DNA from: an uncultured Clostridia bacterium
GTDB lineage: Bacteria > Bacillota > Clostridia > TANB77 > CAG-508
Assembly: GCA_934168355.1 (NCBI GenBank)
Contig: CAKPNI010000040.1
Location: 1-9,784 of the forward strand
Length of the DNA stretch: 9,784 nt
Direction of reading: 5' to 3'
The notes beneath the pieces were generated by a model that worked only from the letters and a program-made list of their open reading frames with translations, searched no databases and was not told the origin of the DNA. Positions 5,581 through 9,784 of the stretch are shown one piece after another (positions within the stretch are counted from its first letter, which is position 1; every line of letters starts with the position of its first letter). The translations under genes were made by a program, and so were the position numbers.

Positions 5581-7122
5581 ATGATTATAGAAGAAGAACA
5601 AAAAGTGGAAATTGTAGAAGACCCTACAAAAACCGAAAATCAAGAATTTAAACAAATACCAAATAATTCAGAAACTAATTCAAAGCACTGGATTATTGCT
5701 ATTTGTATTTTTTTAATAAGTTTTCTAGTATTTATAATAGTTATATTTAGTGCATTTACAATTTATAATTACAGCCAAAACTCAACAATTTCGCAAGGTA
5801 TACATATAAATGGAATAGATGTATCAAACTTAAGTAAAGAAGAAGCAAAAGCCAAACTAGAACAATACTATTCAGAAAAACTTTCAAATGATATAACACT
5901 AGTACATAATGACTATACATCATACATAAAAACATCTGAAATAAACTTATCATTTGATATAGATTCAGCAGTTAATTACGCATATCAATGTGGAAAAACA
6001 AATAATATTTTTTCAGATAATTATCACATATTTAGTGCTATGATAAATGGTATTAATATAATGCCTACAATAAATTATGATGAAGAAGCATTAAAAACAA
6101 TACTAAATAATATGTCAAAGGAATTACCTGATGCGGTTGTTGAAAGTGGTTATTATATAGAGGGAAAAAGCCTAATTATAACAAAAGGTAGTGATGGATT
6201 TATAATAGATACTGACACAACTGCCAAAAAAATTGGAGAAAAATTATCTAATTTAAATTACATAAATGAAGTCATAGAATTACAAACAATTCAAGAATCT
6301 CCAAAAAATATTGATATTGACAAAATCTATAGTGAAATCCATAAAGAAGCCAAGGATGCTTCATTTGAGCCAGAAACTCACACTATAACATCTGCTGAAA
6401 ATGGGATAGATTTCAATGTTGACGAAGCAAAAAAAATTGTTGAAACTTCAGATAATGAGTGTACAATTCCATTAAAAATATTAAAGCCAAATGTAACAAA
6501 TAATATGATTGGCAATGAAGCATTTCCTGATTTACTTGCATCTTATTCAACAAAATATGCTGCCTCAAATACCAATAGAACAACAAATCTTAGGTTAGCC
6601 GCAGGAAAAATTGATGGAACTGTTTTATTACCGGGAGAAACTTTCTCATACAATAATGTAGTTGGAGAAAGAACAATTTCTGCAGGTTATAAAGATGCAG
6701 CCATATACCAAAATGGTCAGGTAGTTGACGGCTTAGGTGGAGGAATTTGCCAAATATCTACAACCCTATTTAATGCCGTATTATTTTCTAACTTAGAAAT
6801 TGTAGAACTACATAATCACCAATTTGTTCCATCTTATGCAACTGCTGGTCGTGATGCTACTGTTGTTTATGGGGTAAAAGATTTTAAGTTTAAGAATTCT
6901 AGAAATTATGCCATAAAAATAAATTGCTCTGTTGCTAATGGTGTCGCTTCTTTCCAAATTTGGGGATTTAAACAAGAACCTGAATATGAGGTCAATGTTT
7001 CTGCAAATGTAACTAGCCGTACTTCTTCTTATATTAAGTCTGTAACTTATAGGACTTTGAGACTAAATGGTCAGGTTGTAAAAACTGAGAAAATTTCTAA
7101 TTATACTTATAAAGTGCATTAA
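5581..7122 (+). CDS. VanW/YoaR-like membrane protein with peptidoglycan-binding-like repeats
   Basis: A 513-residue protein. Residues 1-35 are acidic and cytoplasmic, 37-61 form one transmembrane segment, and the rest is predicted outside. Residues 74-310 look like two repeats of the PG_binding_4 type seen in YoaR (GIHINGIDVSNLSKEEA is the recognisable start). Residues about 315-460 are a VanW domain: TNLRLAAGKIDGTVLLPGE, FSYNNVVGERT, GGGICQISTTLFNA (Cys390) and HNHQFVPSYATAGRDATV (His411, His413, Asp425). VanW is named for an accessory vancomycin-resistance gene, but this architecture is common in ordinary clostridia and does not indicate resistance. The conserved Cys and His residues might be catalytic, which is unproven. 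The C-terminal part (468-513) resembles the beginning of a G5-like beta domain but is short. GAGGT lies 6 bases before the ATG. Confidence 0.88.
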   Translation: MIIEEEQKVEIVEDPTKTENQEFKQIPNNSETNSKHWIIAICIFLISFLVFIIVIFSAFTIYNYSQNSTISQGIHINGIDVSNLSKEEAKAKLEQYYSEKLSNDITLVHNDYTSYIKTSEINLSFDIDSAVNYAYQCGKTNNIFSDNYHIFSAMINGINIMPTINYDEEALKTILNNMSKELPDAVVESGYYIEGKSLIITKGSDGFIIDTDTTAKKIGEKLSNLNYINEVIELQTIQESPKNIDIDKIYSEIHKEAKDASFEPETHTITSAENGIDFNVDEAKKIVETSDNECTIPLKILKPNVTNNMIGNEAFPDLLASYSTKYAASNTNRTTNLRLAAGKIDGTVLLPGETFSYNNVVGERTISAGYKDAAIYQNGQVVDGLGGGICQISTTLFNAVLFSNLEIVELHNHQFVPSYATAGRDATVVYGVKDFKFKNSRNYAIKINCSVANGVASFQIWGFKQEPEYEVNVSANVTSRTSSYIKSVTYRTLRLNGQVVKTEKISNYTYKVH

Positions 7123-7125
7123 TTT

Positions 7126-7178
7126 TTTCAAAACGGGGACGGTTCCTTTTTCAAAAAGGAACCGTCCCCATTTCGAAA
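7126..7178. repeat. GC-rich palindrome with 17-bp perfect arms
   Basis: GGGGACGGTTCCTTTTT (7135-7151) and its exact reverse complement (7153-7169) flank a single C. Beyond a mismatch at each step, the symmetry continues outward as A-T and C-G pairs to 7126 and 7178. Its GC content is far above the surroundings. It follows the VanW-family stop by 3 bp and may end that transcript in both directions, although no clean T-tract follows. From memory, similar GGGGACGGTTC palindromes are scattered in many Firmicutes genomes as REP-like elements; that identity is not proven here. Confidence 0.8.
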
Positions 7179-7195
7179 TTTTCCAATAATTCCAA

Positions 7196-7224
7196 TTGAC
7201 AAAATGTCGAAAATTGTATAGAAT
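7196..7224 (+). promoter_or_regulatory. sigma-A promoter of the activase gene
   Basis: Perfect TTGACA (7196-7201), 17-bp spacer, TAGAAT (7219-7224). Predicted start is near 7231, giving a short leader of about 20 bases that still contains the ribosome binding site AAAGGAG (7236-7242). Confidence 0.7.
7205..7211 (+). promoter_or_regulatory. Spo0A box inside the activase promoter spacer
   Basis: An exact TGTCGAA lies between the -35 and -10 of the promoter at 7196-7224. Its position would let Spo0A-P compete with RNA polymerase, as proposed for the box in the abrB promoter. It is a single site without a second exact copy nearby, so weaker evidence than the tandem pair at 2417-2433. Confidence 0.6.
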
Positions 7225-7250
7225 TAAAAGGATTTAAAGGAGTGATAAAT

Positions 7251-9784
7251 ATGGCACAAAACATATTACACGTAGGACTAGATGTTGGCTCTACAACAGT
7301 AAAAATCGTAGTAATGAACGAAAACAAAGAAACAATATATAAAGACTATAGAAGACATTTTTCAGATACCAAAAATACAGTATGCGAAGTTCTAAAAGAA
7401 CTAAACGAAAAATATCCAAATAGCAAATTCACACTTGCCTTAACAGGTTCTGGTGCGATGTCTGCTGCAAAGTTTTTAGATGTAAATTTTATACAAGAAG
7501 TTGTATCTTGTAAAAGAGCGGTAGAAAAATATATTCCACATACAGATGTAGTTATAGAACTTGGTGGAGAAGATGCAAAAATAATTTATTTTGATAAATC
7601 AATTGAACAAAGAATGAATGGAACATGTGCTGGTGGAACCGGTGCTTTTATTGACCAAATGGCATCACTACTTCATACAGATACTGCGGGATTAAATGAA
7701 CTTGCAAAAAATCATAAAACAATTTATCCAATTGCATCAAGATGTGGTGTTTTTGCAAAAACAGATGTACAACCTTTGATAAATGAAGGTGCAGCCAAAG
7801 AAGATATTGCGGCATCAATTTTTCAAGCAGTTGTTAATCAAACAATTTCAGGTCTTGCTTGTGGTAGACCAATTAGAGGAAAAGTTGCATTTTTAGGTGG
7901 ACCTCTTACATATCTTTCAGAATTAAGAAATAGATTTATAGAAACATTAAAATTAAAAGATGATGAAATAATAATTCCAAAAGAAGCTCATCTTTTAGTA
8001 GCTACAGGTGCAGCTCTTGATTCCCTAGATGAAAAGCCTTTTTCAAATGAAGAATTGGCTCAAAAAATTCAAAATTTAAAAATATCTAAAGATAATACTA
8101 CAAGCCCAATTGAGCCACTATTTAAAGATTATAAAGAATATGAAGAATTTAGAAAAAGACACTCTAAAGCTTCTGTTCAAAAGGCAAAACTTCAAGATTA
8201 TAAAGGTGATTGCTTTATTGGAATTGATGCAGGTTCTACTACAACGAAAATTGTTTTAATAGATAATGAGGGTAAACTTCTTTATTCTTTATATGGTAAC
8301 AATGAGGGAAATCCTCTTCAAAGTGTTATAAAGATGTTAGATAGTTTATATAAAATTTTGCCAGAAACCGCAAAGCTTAGATTTAGTGGTGTTACAGGCT
8401 ATGGAGAAAAACTAATTCAAACAGCTTTAAATGTTGATATTGGAGAAATTGAAACAATAGCACACTTTACAGCAGCTAAACAGTTTGAACCTGATGTTAC
8501 AAGTATAGTTGACATCGGTGGTCAAGATATGAAATATATAAGGCTTAAAAATGGTGCAATTGATAGCATAATGCTTAATGAAGCATGTTCATCTGGATGT
8601 GGTTCATTTATAGAAACTTTTGCAAAAAGCTTAAATCTAGAAATTTCAGAATTCGTAAAACAAGCAATTGAAGCTAAAAGACCTGTAGACCTAGGTTCTA
8701 GATGTACAGTATTTATGAACTCAAAAATAAAACAAGCACAAAAAGAAGGATATTCTGTTGGAGATATTTCAAGTGGACTTTCATATTCAGTAATTAAAAA
8801 TGCTTTACAAAAAGTTATGAAAATAAGAGATTTTAATACTTTGGGAGATAAAATAGTAGTCCAAGGTGGAACTTTTTATAATGATGCCGTACTTCGTGCT
8901 TTTGAAAAAATAGTAGGTAAAAATGTTATAAGACCAGATATAGCAGGCCTTATGGGAGCATATGGAATGGCTTTGCTTGCTAAAGAACAATATGAAACAA
9001 ATCTTGATATGGAATATTATTCTACTATTTTAAAACAAGATGAATTAGATAAGTTAGACATAAAAATAAATCATACAAGGTGTAATGGATGTGAAAATCA
9101 TTGTAAGCTTACAATAAATATTTTTAGCAATGGAAAACGTTATATATCAGGAAACCGTTGTGAAAAAGGAGCTGGAAAAACAGAAACCCATAAAAATTTA
9201 CCAAACCTAGTTAAATATAAATATGAAAGAATATTTGATTATAAACCAATAGACGAACAATATGCAACTCGTGGAACCATTGGTATCCCTAGGGTTTTAA
9301 ATATGTATGAAGATTATCCATTCTGGTTTACATTTTTAACCAACCTAGGATTCAGGGTAATTATATCAGACAAAAGTACTCGTAAAACTTATGAAGATGG
9401 AATGGAATCTATGCCATCAGAATCAGTTTGTTATCCTGCAAAATTATCACATGGTCATATTGAAAATTTATTACAAAAAGGAATTAAAACAATATTTTAT
9501 CCTTGTATGCCATTTTCAAGAAAAGAATATGAAAAAGCTGATAACAAATATAATTGCCCTATTGTAATTTCATATTCAGAGGTTTTAAGAAATAATGTTG
9601 AAGGATTAAAAAATCCGGAAATAAAATTCATTAATCCATTTTTACCATTTGATACACCAAATTTGGTAAAGAAAATTTTGGAATTAGATGAATTTAAGGA
9701 ATATAAATTTACAAAACAAGAATTGATAGACGCCGCAGAAAAAGCACAAGCTGAATATCATAAATGTAAAAAAGATATTCAAGA
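7251..9784 (+). CDS. large BadF/HgdC-type 2-hydroxyacyl-CoA dehydratase activase, 3' end outside window
   Basis: Open from the ATG at 7251 (AAAGGAG 8 bases upstream) to the window end: 844 residues of a family that usually reaches about 1,400. Two actin-like ATPase modules are in tandem. The first (about 5-265) has LDVGSTT (10-16) and cluster cysteines Cys126 (NGTCAGGTGAF) and Cys165 (SRCGVF), matching the spacing known from HgdC of Acidaminococcus (Cys127, Cys166). The second (about 322-580) has IGIDAGSTTTK (323-333), Cys446 with an extra Cys450, and Cys485 (SRCTVF), again 39 residues from Cys446. Then comes a four-cysteine cluster, CNGCENHC plus C637 (611, 614, 618, 637), and a DUF2229 region from about 674 with Cys727 and Cys752. 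The known smaller activators use ATP to drive low-potential electron transfer to dehydratases; the partner of this fused form is not evident. It is probably controlled by the promoter with a 0A box. Confidence 0.92.
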   Translation, partial: MAQNILHVGLDVGSTTVKIVVMNENKETIYKDYRRHFSDTKNTVCEVLKELNEKYPNSKFTLALTGSGAMSAAKFLDVNFIQEVVSCKRAVEKYIPHTDVVIELGGEDAKIIYFDKSIEQRMNGTCAGGTGAFIDQMASLLHTDTAGLNELAKNHKTIYPIASRCGVFAKTDVQPLINEGAAKEDIAASIFQAVVNQTISGLACGRPIRGKVAFLGGPLTYLSELRNRFIETLKLKDDEIIIPKEAHLLVATGAALDSLDEKPFSNEELAQKIQNLKISKDNTTSPIEPLFKDYKEYEEFRKRHSKASVQKAKLQDYKGDCFIGIDAGSTTTKIVLIDNEGKLLYSLYGNNEGNPLQSVIKMLDSLYKILPETAKLRFSGVTGYGEKLIQTALNVDIGEIETIAHFTAAKQFEPDVTSIVDIGGQDMKYIRLKNGAIDSIMLNEACSSGCGSFIETFAKSLNLEISEFVKQAIEAKRPVDLGSRCTVFMNSKIKQAQKEGYSVGDISSGLSYSVIKNALQKVMKIRDFNTLGDKIVVQGGTFYNDAVLRAFEKIVGKNVIRPDIAGLMGAYGMALLAKEQYETNLDMEYYSTILKQDELDKLDIKINHTRCNGCENHCKLTINIFSNGKRYISGNRCEKGAGKTETHKNLPNLVKYKYERIFDYKPIDEQYATRGTIGIPRVLNMYEDYPFWFTFLTNLGFRVIISDKSTRKTYEDGMESMPSESVCYPAKLSHGHIENLLQKGIKTIFYPCMPFSRKEYEKADNKYNCPIVISYSEVLRNNVEGLKNPEIKFINPFLPFDTPNLVKKILELDEFKEYKFTKQELIDAAEKAQAEYHKCKKDIQ

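Noticed and set aside
6420..6426. TGACGAA, a variant 0A-box match
   Set aside because: It is inside the VanW-family coding sequence with no promoter nearby and is not the exact heptamer.
5581..7122. Vancomycin-resistance gene reading of the VanW domain
   Set aside because: No vanHAX or vanRS genes are present, and this membrane-anchored architecture is common in susceptible clostridia.
1..9784. tRNA, rRNA, CRISPR arrays, prophage or insertion-sequence genes
   Set aside because: No cloverleaf, spaced direct repeats, transposase or integrase motifs were seen on either strand.

Overview
The window reads as a very AT-rich, low-GC Gram-positive chromosome segment, most likely an endospore-forming member of the Clostridia (possibly an uncultured gut lineage; the genus cannot be told from this). 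The grounds are strong AT bias with abundant ATA and AGA codons, AGGAGG-type ribosome binding sites, sigma-A promoters with 17-bp spacers, an AbrB with a clostridial-type cysteine tail, a GerMN protein, a VanW/YoaR-like protein, a large BadF/HgdC-type activase, and exact Spo0A-box (TGTCGAA) heptamers in promoters.

Layout. 1-1988 (+): the 3' part of murA (peptidoglycan precursor synthesis) followed by walJ/yycJ (metallo-beta-lactamase-fold nuclease family), ending in a terminator at 2034-2062. 1989-2574 is a long AT-rich intergenic region that is not empty. It holds an 18-bp inverted repeat spanning 214 bp and an unlisted minus-strand small gene (2227-2334, 35-residue membrane peptide) with a good ribosome binding site and a TTGACA-N17-TAACAT promoter. 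Just upstream of that promoter lie tandem 0A boxes, and a third 0A box sits inside the divergent abrB promoter.

2575-4537: abrB (+) converges on the minus-strand trmN6-rsmI operon across a shared bidirectional terminator. This is the same gene neighbourhood as yabB-yabC/abrB in Bacillus subtilis. rsmI carries a one-base insertion at 3446 that breaks the frame inside a conserved motif, so it is either a pseudogene or a sequence error.

4537-5455 (+): a small proline/cysteine-rich protein of unknown function and a membrane-anchored single-domain GerMN protein, closed by a strong terminator. 5481-7178 (+): a sigma-A promoter, a 513-residue VanW-family membrane protein with peptidoglycan-binding-like repeats, and a 17-bp-arm GC-rich palindrome that stands out from the local composition.

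7196-9784 (+): a promoter with a 0A box between -35 and -10 drives a large iron-sulfur ATPase of the 2-hydroxyacyl-CoA dehydratase activator type (first 844 residues present; the gene runs off the window).

Regulatory theme (inference): three promoters here carry exact TGTCGAA heptamers. One arrangement is upstream of -35 and could activate; two are inside the -35/-10 spacer and could repress. This suggests a local Spo0A-responsive set: abrB, the small membrane peptide and the activase.
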